A stretch of DNA of 64,000 nucleotides from an uncultured Spirochaetaceae bacterium (GTDB lineage: Bacteria; Spirochaetota; Spirochaetia; Sphaerochaetales; Sphaerochaetaceae), in the NCBI GenBank assembly GCA_944390015.1, contig CALXOL010000001.1, forward strand, positions 124,001 to 188,000, written 5' to 3'. Under the pieces are notes generated by a model that was not told the DNA's origin, did not search any database, and was given only the letters and a program-made list of their open reading frames with translations. Positions 53,937-63,121 of the stretch are shown one piece after another. The position numbers and the translations under genes were made by a program. Positions within the stretch are counted from its first letter, which is position 1. Each line of letters begins with the position of its first letter.

Positions 53937-56453
53937 TCATTTTACTACGATATTGACTAGTTTGTTTGGAACTACGATTTCCTTAATAGTCGTCTTTCCT
54001 TCCAGCCATGTCTTAGCTTTTTCATCATTCTTTGCCGCTTCAAGAACAGCTTCCTTGGCACTGTTTATCGGCATCATGATCTTGCTTCTGAGCTTTCCGT
54101 TTATCTGGATTACAATCTCAACCTCATCATCGACACACTTTGACGCATCGTACTTCGGCCAGCTCTCTTTTGAGATAGATGGATTATGACCTAGCATCTC
54201 CCACATCTCCTCGGCAAGATGAGGTGTGTATGGGGATAGAAGTAGTGCAAGAGTCTCCATTGTCTTCTTCGGAACGCTATCAAGTTTATTTATCTCATTT
54301 ACAAGAACCATCATCTGGCTTATTGCGGTATTGAAGTTGAGGCTCTCAGTGTCCTCTGTAACCTTCTTTATCGTCTTATGTGTAAGCTTGTCGAGTTCTT
54401 TAGAAGGCTCTGAATCAACAAGAGTCTTTTCTGTCATGATCCTCCAGATTCTGTCAAGAAATCTGTAGACGCCCATAAAGCCATTCGTAGCCCAAGGTTT
54501 GCTCTCTGTGAGAGGTCCCATGAACATCTCATACATTCTTACAGAGTCTGCTCCATAGTTCTTGATGAAGTCATCCGGGTTGATAACATTCTTAAGGCTC
54601 TTGCTCATCTTGGCAATTACCTGTGTTACCTCTTCTCCCGTCTCCTCTTCAACGAACTTCCCTGGCTCTATTTCCTTTACCTTATCTACAGGAACAAGAC
54701 TCTTGTTCTTTTTCTGGTAGGCAAAGCTTGTAATCATGCCCTGGTTTACGAGTTTCTGGAACGGTTCCTTTGTTGATACAAGTCCCAGATCATAGAGTAC
54801 GTTATGCCAGAATCTTGAGTATAGCAGGTGGAGTACCGCATGCTCGGTTCCTCCCACATAGAGACCTACCGGCATCCAGTATTTCTCTTTCTCAGGATCT
54901 ACGAATCTCTCACTGTTGTGTGGGTCAATGAACCTCAGATAGTACCAGCAGGATCCAGCCCACTGCGGCATTGTATTCGTCTCTCTTTTGGCTTGTCCAT
55001 GGCACTTTGGACAAGTACAGTTAACCCATGAGGAGACATTGACAAGGGGGCTCTCTCCTGTGCCGCTCGGTTCATACTTTTCGACTTCTGGCAGGGTAAG
55101 AGGAAGTTCCTCTTCTGGGACGAGAACTGTTCCACAGTTAGGGCAGTGGATTAGAGGGATAGGCTCTCCCCAGTATCTCTGACGAGAGAAAACCCAGTCT
55201 CTGAGTTTATAATTTATGGCCTTCTTTCCGCATTTGTGCTCTTCAAGCCATGTGAGCATCTTTTCAATAGCGTCTTTCTTGTTGAGCCCATCAAGCCACT
55301 CGGAGTTTACATGTATTCCATCCTCCGTCCATGCCTGGGTTTGAACATCCACTTCGCTCTTTAGAACCTCGATGATAGGAAGGTTGAATTTCTTTGCGAA
55401 TTCCCAGTCCCTATCATCATGGGCAGGAACTGCCATGATGGCTCCTGTTCCATAACTGATGAGTACATAGTCTGCGATCCAGATAGGAATCTTCTTTCCA
55501 TTTACAGGATTGATGGCATAGCTTCCGGAGAATACACCTGTTTTGTCCTTTGCCAGATCGGTCCTCTCAAGATCACTCTTATGCTTTGTTTCATCGATAT
55601 ATTTCTCTACAGCTTCCTTCTGCTTTGCAGTAGTAAGTTCTTTTACGAGGCGGTGCTCTGGAGCGATTACCATGTATGTCGCGCCGAAGAGGGTATCACA
55701 GCGAGTGGTATATACTTCAAGGTATTCGTCCATCCCATCGATCTTAAAAAGTACCGATGCTCCTTCACTGCGACCAATCCAGTTTCTTTGCATCGCTTTT
55801 ACGGACTCTGGCCAGTCAAGGGAATCGAGATCTTCAAGAAGACGATCCGCATATGCGGTGATTTTCAAAATCCACTGCCTGATGTTCTTCTTCTCAACCT
55901 TTGTTCCGCAACGTTCACATCTGCCTTCCTTGACCTCTTCGTTTGCGAGTCCGGTCTTACAGCTTGGACACCAGTTGATAGGTGTGGAGGCTTCATATGC
56001 AAGTCCTTTCTCATAGAGTTTCTCAAAAATCCACTGTGTCCAGTGATAGTACTCCTCATCACATGTGGATATCTCCCTGTCCCAATCGTAAGAGAAACCA
56101 AGGCTTTTAAGCTGACGACGGAAGTTCTCTATGTTCTTTTTTGTCGTTGTATAAGGATGTGTTCCTGTCTTAATCGCATAATTCTCCGCAGGAAGTCCAA
56201 AAGCGTCAAATCCCATCGGATGGAGAACATTATAACCATTCATCGTCAGATATCTGGAATAAATGTCCGTTGCAGTATATCCCTCAGGATGTCCTACGTG
56301 AAGTCCTGCTCCAGATGGATAAGGGAACATATCCAGTACGTATTTTCTTTTTTCCTTAGGAAAAGATGTGTCTTCCGTTCTTTTGAAAGTCTTGTTCTCT
56401 TCCCAGTATTTCTGCCATTTTGTCTCAATTTCATTAAAAGGATACTTGCTCAT
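53937..56453 (-). CDS. leuS: Leucyl-tRNA synthetase
   Basis: This 838-residue class I synthetase charges tRNA-Leu. It shows the HIGH-box region [20 protein letters not shown] near residue 50, [23 protein letters not shown], zinc-type [22 protein letters not shown], an editing domain with [18 protein letters not shown], the [14 protein letters not shown] loop near residue 625 and the C-terminal anticodon part. The start ATG at 56453 has TATCAT six bases before it and TTGAAC 17 bp further, so it is another predicted leaderless gene. It diverges from the hydrolase at 56517. Confidence 0.97.
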   Translation of the reverse strand: MSKYPFNEIETKWQKYWEENKTFKRTEDTSFPKEKRKYVLDMFPYPSGAGLHVGHPEGYTATDIYSRYLTMNGYNVLHPMGFDAFGLPAENYAIKTGTHPYTTTKKNIENFRRQLKSLGFSYDWDREISTCDEEYYHWTQWIFEKLYEKGLAYEASTPINWCPSCKTGLANEEVKEGRCERCGTKVEKKNIRQWILKITAYADRLLEDLDSLDWPESVKAMQRNWIGRSEGASVLFKIDGMDEYLEVYTTRCDTLFGATYMVIAPEHRLVKELTTAKQKEAVEKYIDETKHKSDLERTDLAKDKTGVFSGSYAINPVNGKKIPIWIADYVLISYGTGAIMAVPAHDDRDWEFAKKFNLPIIEVLKSEVDVQTQAWTEDGIHVNSEWLDGLNKKDAIEKMLTWLEEHKCGKKAINYKLRDWVFSRQRYWGEPIPLIHCPNCGTVLVPEEELPLTLPEVEKYEPSGTGESPLVNVSSWVNCTCPKCHGQAKRETNTMPQWAGSCWYYLRFIDPHNSERFVDPEKEKYWMPVGLYVGGTEHAVLHLLYSRFWHNVLYDLGLVSTKEPFQKLVNQGMITSFAYQKKNKSLVPVDKVKEIEPGKFVEEETGEEVTQVIAKMSKSLKNVINPDDFIKNYGADSVRMYEMFMGPLTESKPWATNGFMGVYRFLDRIWRIMTEKTLVDSEPSKELDKLTHKTIKKVTEDTESLNFNTAISQMMVLVNEINKLDSVPKKTMETLALLLSPYTPHLAEEMWEMLGHNPSISKESWPKYDASKCVDDEVEIVIQINGKLRSKIMMPINSAKEAVLEAAKNDEKAKTWLEGKTTIKEIVVPNKLVNIVVK

Positions 56454-56459
56454 GCGCTT

Positions 56460-56510
56460 ATGATATTCTTTAAGCCGTTTTTGTTCAACTTTTCAAAATT
56501 GTGTTACCAT
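56460..56510. promoter_or_regulatory. Divergent leaderless promoters of leuS and the hydrolase gene
   Basis: Minus strand: TTGAAC (56488-56483), 17 bp, TATCAT (56465-56460), six bases to the leuS ATG. Plus strand: TTGTTC (56481-56486), 18 bp, TACCAT (56505-56510), six bases to ATG 56517. The two -35 elements overlap, so polymerase can bind only one way at a time. Confidence 0.55.
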
Positions 56511-56516
56511 TATTTT

Positions 56517-57173
56517 ATGTTCATAAGAGTTAATGGTGTTGAGTTGTATTACGAGATGAAAGGGGAAGGAAGGCCTCTTATCATGCTTCATGGCAATAGA
56601 GAAGATCATTCTATTTTCGATAGTGCCGCAGAGGTCTTAAAAAAGCATTACCGCATCATCCTCCTTGATTCCCGTTGCCATGGGCAAAGTGAGGATGCAA
56701 AAGAACTGAATTATAATCTTCTAAGTGATGATCTAATATGTTTCGTTCAGGAACTAGGGCTTGATCGGCCAATTGTCTTTGGTTTTTCAGATGGTGCGAT
56801 TGCAACACTTTACGCTGCTGCTAAATTGCCTAAATTATTCTCATCGATAATTGTTGCAGGGGCTAATTCACACCCCAAGGGCCTGAAGAGATATGTCTAT
56901 AGGGGATTAAAGCTTAAAGTATTGTTTTCCAGGGATAAATATGACTATCTGATGCTTAACGGTCCGATGCTTAAAAGGTCTGATTTAGAGAGAATAACAA
57001 TTCCGACTTTGGTTCTTGCAGGAGAAAATGATGTCGTAAAGGCGAAAGATACAAAGTTCATCGCAGCAGGTATTCCAAATTCAAAGTTGCTTATTCTTCC
57101 AGATGAGGATCATGGTTCATACATCGTCCATAGCAGAAAGATCGCAGATATAATACTGGGGGAGGATCTTTAG
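56517..57173 (+). CDS. Alpha/beta hydrolase
   Basis: The 218-residue protein starts MFIRVNGVELYYEMKGEGRPLIMLHGN. The nucleophile elbow GFSDGAIATLYA gives the Ser near residue 92, an Asp is in GENDVVKAKDTKFIA, and the His is in LPDEDHGSYI. These form the triad of small esterase/lyase-like hydrolases; the substrate is unknown. The reading frame is open for over a kilobase upstream, but that part is antisense to leuS. The start at 56517 fits both the protein family and the promoter spacing. Confidence 0.85.
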   Translation: MFIRVNGVELYYEMKGEGRPLIMLHGNREDHSIFDSAAEVLKKHYRIILLDSRCHGQSEDAKELNYNLLSDDLICFVQELGLDRPIVFGFSDGAIATLYAAAKLPKLFSSIIVAGANSHPKGLKRYVYRGLKLKVLFSRDKYDYLMLNGPMLKRSDLERITIPTLVLAGENDVVKAKDTKFIAAGIPNSKLLILPDEDHGSYIVHSRKIADIILGEDL

Positions 57174-57251
57174 ATTTTGTCCTTCTCAACTGTTTTTGCT
57201 ATGTGATTACTCTCTCTTTTCTGTTTTGACAATTTCATGCATAATATAGTG

Positions 57252-57281
57252 TTGCAAATATAAAAATTGGGTTAATAATAT
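57252..57281 (+). promoter_or_regulatory. Probable leaderless promoter of parE
   Basis: TTGCAA (57252-57257), 18 bp, TAATAT (57276-57281), five bases to ATG 57287; the alternative ATAATA at 57275-57280 would give a gap of six. No SD is seen. Confidence 0.4.
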
Positions 57282-57286
57282 TTAAT

Positions 57287-59089
57287 ATGGCAAATGTAAA
57301 TTATACAGAAGAGAGCATTAAATCGTTATCACCACTTGAACATATCAGGACAAGGCCGGGAATGTATATAGGACGACTCGGGGATGGAAGTCACATCGAT
57401 GATGGTATCTATATACTTTTAAAGGAGATTATAGATAACTCTATAGATGAGTTCGTAATGCACCACGGCTCGAAGATCGTCATCACAGTGCTGAACAATA
57501 GGGTTACTGTCAGGGATTATGGAAGAGGAATTCCTCTTGGCTCTGTTGTCGATTGTGTCTCTAAAATAAACACAGGAGCGAAGTATTCAGGAGATGCGTT
57601 CCAGTATTCTGTTGGTCTCAACGGCGTTGGAACAAAGGCGGTGAATGCACTTTCAAGTGAGTTCAAGGTCGTAAGTTACAGGGATGGTGAGTCCGTAGGA
57701 GCTTCTTTCGTAAGAGGAAAGCTTAAGAAGAAGGAAGAAAGTCATACGAGTGAACCGAATGGTACTTATTTTGAATTCGTTCCAGATGAGAAGGTTTTTG
57801 GCTCTTACAATTATAATCCGGACTATGTCAGATCCAGACTTTGGAACTATGCATATCTCAATACAGGCCTTACACTCTCTTTTAATAATGAGATCATAAA
57901 GGGTCAGCATGGGCTGTTGGATCTGCTTGCAAAGGAGCTTGGCGATGTTGCTCTTTACGACACCATACATTATAAGAATGATGTATGTGAGTTTGCATTT
58001 ACCCATACCCAGGCATATGGAGAGAATTACTTCTCTTATGTAAACGGACAACACACCTCCGATGGAGGAACGCATCTTGCTGCCTTCAAGGAAGGAATAC
58101 TCAAAGGAGTGAATGAGTTCTTTAAAAAGAACTGGAGCGCCCCTGATATCAGGGACGGCATCGTAGGGGCCATTGCCATAAAGATTAAAGATCCCGTTTT
58201 TGAGAGTCAGACTAAGAACAAGCTTGGTAATACGGATGTAAAGGGTTGGTTGGTATCTACAGTTAAAGAGGCGGTAGTTGACTTCTTAATGAAGAATCAG
58301 AAGGTCTCACAGGCGATGCATGCGAAGATTCAGAGTAATGAGAGCGTGCATAAGGAGGAGCAGACGCTTCGTAATGGAGCTCGAGAGAAAGCCAAGAAGA
58401 CGGCGACAAGTATAAAAAAACTCAGGGACTGCATGTATCATCTAACCGATAAATCCAATGCACACCGCGAGGAGGCTGAGAAGTCCATGATTTTCCTTAC
58501 GGAGGGAGACAGTGCAAGTGGAACGATTACAAAATGCAGGAAAGCCGAATACCAGGCGGTTTTCAGTCTTCGAGGTAAGCTCTACAATGCAGAAGGGCAG
58601 AAGAGAAGTATCATATATAAGCATGATGAGCTTTATAATATAATGGCTGCTCTTGGTATCGAGGATGACATAGAGAACCTCAGATATTCTAAAGTCGTAA
58701 TCGCAACCGATGCGGATAACGACGGCTTCCATATTAGGAATCTCATAATGACATACTTCTTCACTTTCTTTGAGGAACTAGTCACACAGGGGCATTTATA
58801 TATTCTAGAGACTCCTCTTTTCCGTGTCAGGAATAAGCAGAAGGTCATATACTGCTATTCTGAGAAGGAGAGAGATGAAGCCGTTGCTCAGCTTAAAGGT
58901 GCCGAGATAACACGTTTTAAGGGGCTAGGTGAGATAGACCCTAAGGAGTTCGGAGCGTTCATCGGTGATGACATGCGTCTCGTTCCTGTTTCGATATCCT
59001 CCCTTAAGGAGACTAGGGAGGTGATGGATTTCTGCATGGGAGATAATACTCCTAAGCGAAGAGAGTATATTATGGAGAACCTTATCTGA
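57287..59089 (+). CDS. parE: Topoisomerase IV subunit B-like (second GyrB-type protein)
   Basis: This 600-residue GHKL ATPase has LKEIIDNSIDEFVMHHG, DYGRGIPLG, GLNGVGTKAVNALS and the TOPRIM parts TEGDSASGTI and TDADNDGFHIRNLIMTYFF. The last is the usual acid-rich motif. The sequence is clearly different from gyrB at 18-20 kb, which has EGDSAGG and DADVDGSHI. A RFKGLGEIDPKEF near the end supports a type IIA subunit B. It pairs with the next gene by a one-base overlap. The function as a decatenase is inferred from pairing. Confidence 0.88.
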   Translation: MANVNYTEESIKSLSPLEHIRTRPGMYIGRLGDGSHIDDGIYILLKEIIDNSIDEFVMHHGSKIVITVLNNRVTVRDYGRGIPLGSVVDCVSKINTGAKYSGDAFQYSVGLNGVGTKAVNALSSEFKVVSYRDGESVGASFVRGKLKKKEESHTSEPNGTYFEFVPDEKVFGSYNYNPDYVRSRLWNYAYLNTGLTLSFNNEIIKGQHGLLDLLAKELGDVALYDTIHYKNDVCEFAFTHTQAYGENYFSYVNGQHTSDGGTHLAAFKEGILKGVNEFFKKNWSAPDIRDGIVGAIAIKIKDPVFESQTKNKLGNTDVKGWLVSTVKEAVVDFLMKNQKVSQAMHAKIQSNESVHKEEQTLRNGAREKAKKTATSIKKLRDCMYHLTDKSNAHREEAEKSMIFLTEGDSASGTITKCRKAEYQAVFSLRGKLYNAEGQKRSIIYKHDELYNIMAALGIEDDIENLRYSKVVIATDADNDGFHIRNLIMTYFFTFFEELVTQGHLYILETPLFRVRNKQKVIYCYSEKERDEAVAQLKGAEITRFKGLGEIDPKEFGAFIGDDMRLVPVSISSLKETREVMDFCMGDNTPKRREYIMENLI

Positions 59090-61086
59090 TGGCGCACGCG
59101 GACGAACTATACAAGAAAAACTTTCTGGAATACGCATCATATGTTATCAGGGAGAGGGCTATTCCTGATATCGAAGACGGACTAAAACCTGTACAGCGAA
59201 GAATCATGCATACTCTATTTGAGATGGATGACGGCAAGTTCAATAAGGTTGCCAACGTGGTTGGAGCTGCGATGAAGTATCATCCTCATGGAGATGCTTC
59301 CATCAAAGATGCTCTTGTTAATCTTGCAAACTCAGACCTCTTTATTGAGAAGCAGGGAAACTATGGAAACTTTCTCACAGGCGATGGTGCGGCAGCAGGA
59401 AGATATATCGAATGCCGGCTTCTTCCTTTTGCAAAGAAGGTATTCCTCTCTCCTGAGATTACAGAGTATGTCGATTCATACGATGGAAGGAATAAAGAGC
59501 CTGTGGTATTTCCTGCAAAGATTCCAGTCGTCGTAGTCCAGGGAACCCAGGGAATTGCAGTCGGAATGTCAACGGTGATTCTTCCTCATAACCTGATTGA
59601 GGTCCTTGAGGCGGAGAAAGAGGTTCTCAGAGGGCATAAAATAGAGATTTACCCTGATTTCCCCGGCGGAGGGATTCTTGATGTTTCGGAATATGCGGAT
59701 GGAACGGGAAAGGTCACTATTAGAGCTCGTCTCAACGCAGAGGATCCTAAAAAAATCATCGTGGAAGAGCTTCCGTATGGTGTTACATCCGAGCAGCTGA
59801 TTGCTTCCATCGAGGATGCCAATAAGAATGGGCAGCTTAAGATAGACAGAATTGATGATTTTACAGCGGAAAAGGCACGTGTAGAGATCCGTTGGCAGAG
59901 AAACACGTATTCAAAGGACATGGTTGATGTCCTTTATGCGACGACCAACTGTCAGGTGAGAATCAGTTGCAATCCGCTTGTCATCAAAGATGGTCTTCCT
60001 CATGTTGTTCCAATCTCTGAGCAGATTGAATACCATGCACATCATCTTGTGGATGTTCTTACAAAGGAGCTTAATATCGAGAAGGGGCATCTAGAGGACA
60101 GACTCAGGGCCCGTACGATAGAGCGTATCTTCATAGAGGAGAGAATCTATAAGAAGATTGAGAATAAAACCAGTGAAAGTGATGTGAATAAAGCCATCAT
60201 ACAGGGCTTCAATCCATTCCTTGAGGAGATTAATAACATTCCTCTCTCTGAAGATGACATTGATCGCCTCTTAAAGATACCTATTAGAAGAATCAGTCTT
60301 TTCGATATAGAGAAGAACCGTAACGAGATTGTAGAGATAAATGCTAAGATAGCAGCTGTTGAGTCCCATCTGGCAAATATTACCGATTATGCAATCTCCT
60401 ATCTTGATGATTTAATCGATATGGCTGATAAGGAGACACATAAGAGGAAGACTGAGATTTCTTCTTTTGAAAGCCTCACAGCTAAAGAAGTTGCAGTACG
60501 GAACATGGATCTCCGCTATGATAAGGAGACCGGATACATGGGAACTAACGTCAAGACGGGTGAGACTCTTATGAAGGTATCCCCATTCGATAGGGTCTTC
60601 TATATGAAGAACAATGGTGAATACCGTGTTGCTAATGTCACTGAGAAGGAATTCATAGGCACGGAAGGCCTTGCATATTACAACTATGGCGAGAAGGAGA
60701 TAATAAATCAGGAGGTCTTCACTGTAATCTATACAGAAAAGAGTAAGCTTGACCAGAAGAAGATCTGTTATATCAAGAGATTCCAGATATCATCTTTCAC
60801 GACGGGGAAAGTATATTCGATTCTAAAGAATCCAGATGCGAAAATAAAGAAATTCAGTCTTTATCCTTCTGCTGTGATTTTCCTTACATATAAGAAAGGT
60901 AAGGGGTACAAGCAACTTGAGGAGAAGATGCGATTCGCAGATTTCAGGGTTCAGAAGACACCGAGCGGCGGGGGTGTCAGACTCACCGCAAAAGAGATAG
61001 AGAAAATCTCCATAAGACCTACAAAAGACAATAAAACCACGGAAGAAAGCGGTCCCGATCTTTTCGATGAGGTAAGCGATGATTGA
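59089..61086 (+). CDS. parC: Topoisomerase IV subunit A-like (second GyrA-type protein)
   Basis: The 665-residue partner of parE shows [47 protein letters not shown], and DGAAAGRYIECRLLPFAKKVF with the catalytic Tyr near residue 107. The C-terminal region is short and lacks a GyrA box (no QRRGGKG-like motif), so it is a topoisomerase IV type enzyme rather than a second gyrase. It starts one base inside the parE stop (TGATG), and its end overlaps an RluA-family gene by eight bases. Confidence 0.88.
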   Translation: MAHADELYKKNFLEYASYVIRERAIPDIEDGLKPVQRRIMHTLFEMDDGKFNKVANVVGAAMKYHPHGDASIKDALVNLANSDLFIEKQGNYGNFLTGDGAAAGRYIECRLLPFAKKVFLSPEITEYVDSYDGRNKEPVVFPAKIPVVVVQGTQGIAVGMSTVILPHNLIEVLEAEKEVLRGHKIEIYPDFPGGGILDVSEYADGTGKVTIRARLNAEDPKKIIVEELPYGVTSEQLIASIEDANKNGQLKIDRIDDFTAEKARVEIRWQRNTYSKDMVDVLYATTNCQVRISCNPLVIKDGLPHVVPISEQIEYHAHHLVDVLTKELNIEKGHLEDRLRARTIERIFIEERIYKKIENKTSESDVNKAIIQGFNPFLEEINNIPLSEDDIDRLLKIPIRRISLFDIEKNRNEIVEINAKIAAVESHLANITDYAISYLDDLIDMADKETHKRKTEISSFESLTAKEVAVRNMDLRYDKETGYMGTNVKTGETLMKVSPFDRVFYMKNNGEYRVANVTEKEFIGTEGLAYYNYGEKEIINQEVFTVIYTEKSKLDQKKICYIKRFQISSFTTGKVYSILKNPDAKIKKFSLYPSAVIFLTYKKGKGYKQLEEKMRFADFRVQKTPSGGGVRLTAKEIEKISIRPTKDNKTTEESGPDLFDEVSDD

Positions 61087-61768
61087 TAGCCGCATTCTAT
61101 ATGAGGATAACCATCTGATTGCCATCAATAAACTTGCCGGGGAACTTAGTCAGGGAGATAAGACGGGCGATGTTTCCATGATAGATGATGTAAAAGATTA
61201 TCTAAAGAGGAAATATGATAAGAAAGGCAATGTCTATTTAGGTCTCCCTCATCGTTTAGACCGGCCTACATCCGGGGTCATTCTCTTTGCTAAAACGGAT
61301 AAAGCACTCTCAAGACTCTCAGATCTTTTCAGAAAAGGGGAGGTGGAGAAAAACTATTATGCCATCACTCTTGAAAAACCCAGAGAGGAGGAAGAGAGGC
61401 TTATCAATTACATAGTCCGGGATGAGAGAAGGAATATAAGCATCTCTTATGCCAGGCAAGTGAGTGGAAGTCAGAAGGCGATTCTTACCTACCGTCTTAT
61501 AGATGAGAGTAAGAGGTATTATCTTCTTGATGTGAAGCTTGAAACAGGAAGGCATCATCAGATCAGAAGTCAGCTTAAAGCGATAGGTCTACATATAAAG
61601 GGAGATTTAAAATATGGTGCCCCCAGAAGCAACCGGGATGGAGGAATCTGCCTGCACTCAAGACGTATTTCATTCATCCACCCTGTTAGAAAGGAGCCTG
61701 TTGAGATTATAGCTCCTCTTCCTGATGGTGATATTTGGCCGATATTCAAGGAAAAATTCGATAGCTGA
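61079..61768 (+). CDS. RluA-family pseudouridine synthase
   Basis: The 229-residue enzyme isomerises uridine in rRNA or tRNA. It has the catalytic HRLDRPTSGVILFAKTDKALSRLSDLF with Asp near residue 62, plus KNYYAITLEKP and ETGRHHQIRSQLKAIGLHIKGDLKYG. No S4 domain is present, like the TruC/RluA short forms. The target base is unknown. The start overlaps parC by eight bases, an unusual partner. It is cotranscribed with parE-parC. Confidence 0.9.
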   Translation: MIDSRILYEDNHLIAINKLAGELSQGDKTGDVSMIDDVKDYLKRKYDKKGNVYLGLPHRLDRPTSGVILFAKTDKALSRLSDLFRKGEVEKNYYAITLEKPREEEERLINYIVRDERRNISISYARQVSGSQKAILTYRLIDESKRYYLLDVKLETGRHHQIRSQLKAIGLHIKGDLKYGAPRSNRDGGICLHSRRISFIHPVRKEPVEIIAPLPDGDIWPIFKEKFDS

Positions 61769-61824
61769 AAAAGTTTCATTTTTCTCTTCTTGGTTGTATC
61801 ATGATGGGAAAAGAGGAAAATAAA

Positions 61825-62148
61825 ATGAAAATGATAACAGCTATCATAGAAGAGAGGGATGGAGATCGTACGATTAAGGCCTTAAATAAGGAGGGCTTCT
61901 ATTGTACGAAGCTGGCGGCAACGGGCGGTTTTCTTAAGAAAAGCAATCTCACGATATTAATCGGATGTGAAGACGAGGCTGTGAACAGTGCCATCGAAAT
62001 CATAAAAAGAGAAGCAGGAAGGAGAAGTGAGGATAGGCTCTATGTCTCAGGGCACGGCAATGTAAAAGGGGCTCCTCCTACTATTCCTACAGTCGTCGGA
62101 GGCTGTACGCTATTTGTTACCGATGTGCTTCAGTTTGTAAAAGCGTAA
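61825..62148 (+). CDS. PII-like cyclic-di-AMP receptor (DarA/PstA family)
   Basis: The 107-residue protein has the family pattern KMITAIIEERDGDRTIKALN, CTKLAATGGFLKKSNLTILIGCEDEAVNSAIEIIKREAG and PTIPTVVGGCTLFVTDVLQF. It is a small trimeric PII-like fold that binds c-di-AMP. GAGG lies eight bases before the ATG at 61825, so the upstream in-frame ATG at 61801 is not used; it falls in the -10 region TATCAT (61797-61802). The cyclase is not in this window. Confidence 0.9.
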   Translation: MKMITAIIEERDGDRTIKALNKEGFYCTKLAATGGFLKKSNLTILIGCEDEAVNSAIEIIKREAGRRSEDRLYVSGHGNVKGAPPTIPTVVGGCTLFVTDVLQFVKA

Positions 62149-62195
62149 TACTCTAGATAATGAGAATTCAGAGAAGATTATAATTCCTGTCCATC

Positions 62196-63121
62196 TTATC
62201 CTGATAGGAATCTTAATCTCTCTTCTTTTGCCATCTTTACGGTAGGAGATTCCTTGAAATAGTCAAAACCATGATAACATCTTCTGTTGTGTTTAAGCTG
62301 TACATGGATACCTGCATCTCTGAGTTTCTCTGCAAAATTTATTGCCTCATCTTTTAGAGCATCGTATTCCTCTACTTCGATGTAGGTCTCAGGGAAGTGG
62401 GAAAGGTCTTTTATCTCCGCAGGTACCGCATATTCTCCTTTTCCTTCTCTTAAGTATATATTCCACATTTTCCTGGTAAGACGGCTGTTCCATATTGGGG
62501 AATCCTTATATTCCTGCATGGAAGGTGTTTCCATTCTATTGTCTATTACAGGATAAATCAGGAGAAGCTTGTTCACTTTGATTCTGTTTTCACTTGCATA
62601 TTTTGTCACTTCGATCGCAAGCGCACCACCTGCACTGTCTCCTGCTATGTATATGTCATCGGACAGGTTGTATTCTTCTTTGTTATTAATGAAAAAGAGA
62701 AGGGTTTCCTTTACATCTAGAAATGGATAAGGATAAGGTTTCTCATCGCTTGTGATATAATCTGGGAACGCTACGTTGAAATCAAGGAGCTCGGAATATC
62801 TTTTGGCTTCTCTGAACGCCATAATCGGGGGCAAAAGAAGAAGCCGCCACCGTGAATGTATAGTAACAGAGGTCTTTTGCCATTCCTCTTATAGAATGCG
62901 ATGGGAATCTTTGATCTGTCTTTTCTTTCAATATGTATGTTGATTTCCTTTTTTGTCATCGCTCTTAATGCTCTGTTTGCTGTTCTTATTAGAGGAATTG
63001 AGAAGATCTGAGCTGGTATGGAAAATAGAGTAGGGAGCCGGAGCCCCCTCTCTGTCGGATACTTTCTTAAGCGGTGAAGAAAGTATGCTGAAATGACGAG
63101 TATGAAAATGATGGCTATCAT
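62196..63121 (-). pseudogene. Alpha/beta hydrolase (hormone-sensitive lipase family), frameshifted
   Basis: Two frames cover one protein. The first (63121 down to about 62830) gives an N-terminal membrane anchor (MIAIIFILVISAYFLHRLR) and the oxyanion motif LLLYIHGGGFFF. The second (about 62834 down to 62196) supplies the nucleophile YIAGDSAGGALA, the Asp in EVEEYDALKDE and the His in CYHGFDYF. The break lies at a run of five C near 62829; six would restore FCPPIMAFREA. It may be a pseudogene, a sequencing error or a programmed shift. Its start overlaps the upstream dehydrogenase stop by four bases (ATGA). Confidence 0.85.

Noticed and set aside
55419-56516. Long open frame upstream of the hydrolase start
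   Set aside because: It is antisense to leuS, has no domain, and the hydrolase start at 56517 fits its family and promoter.
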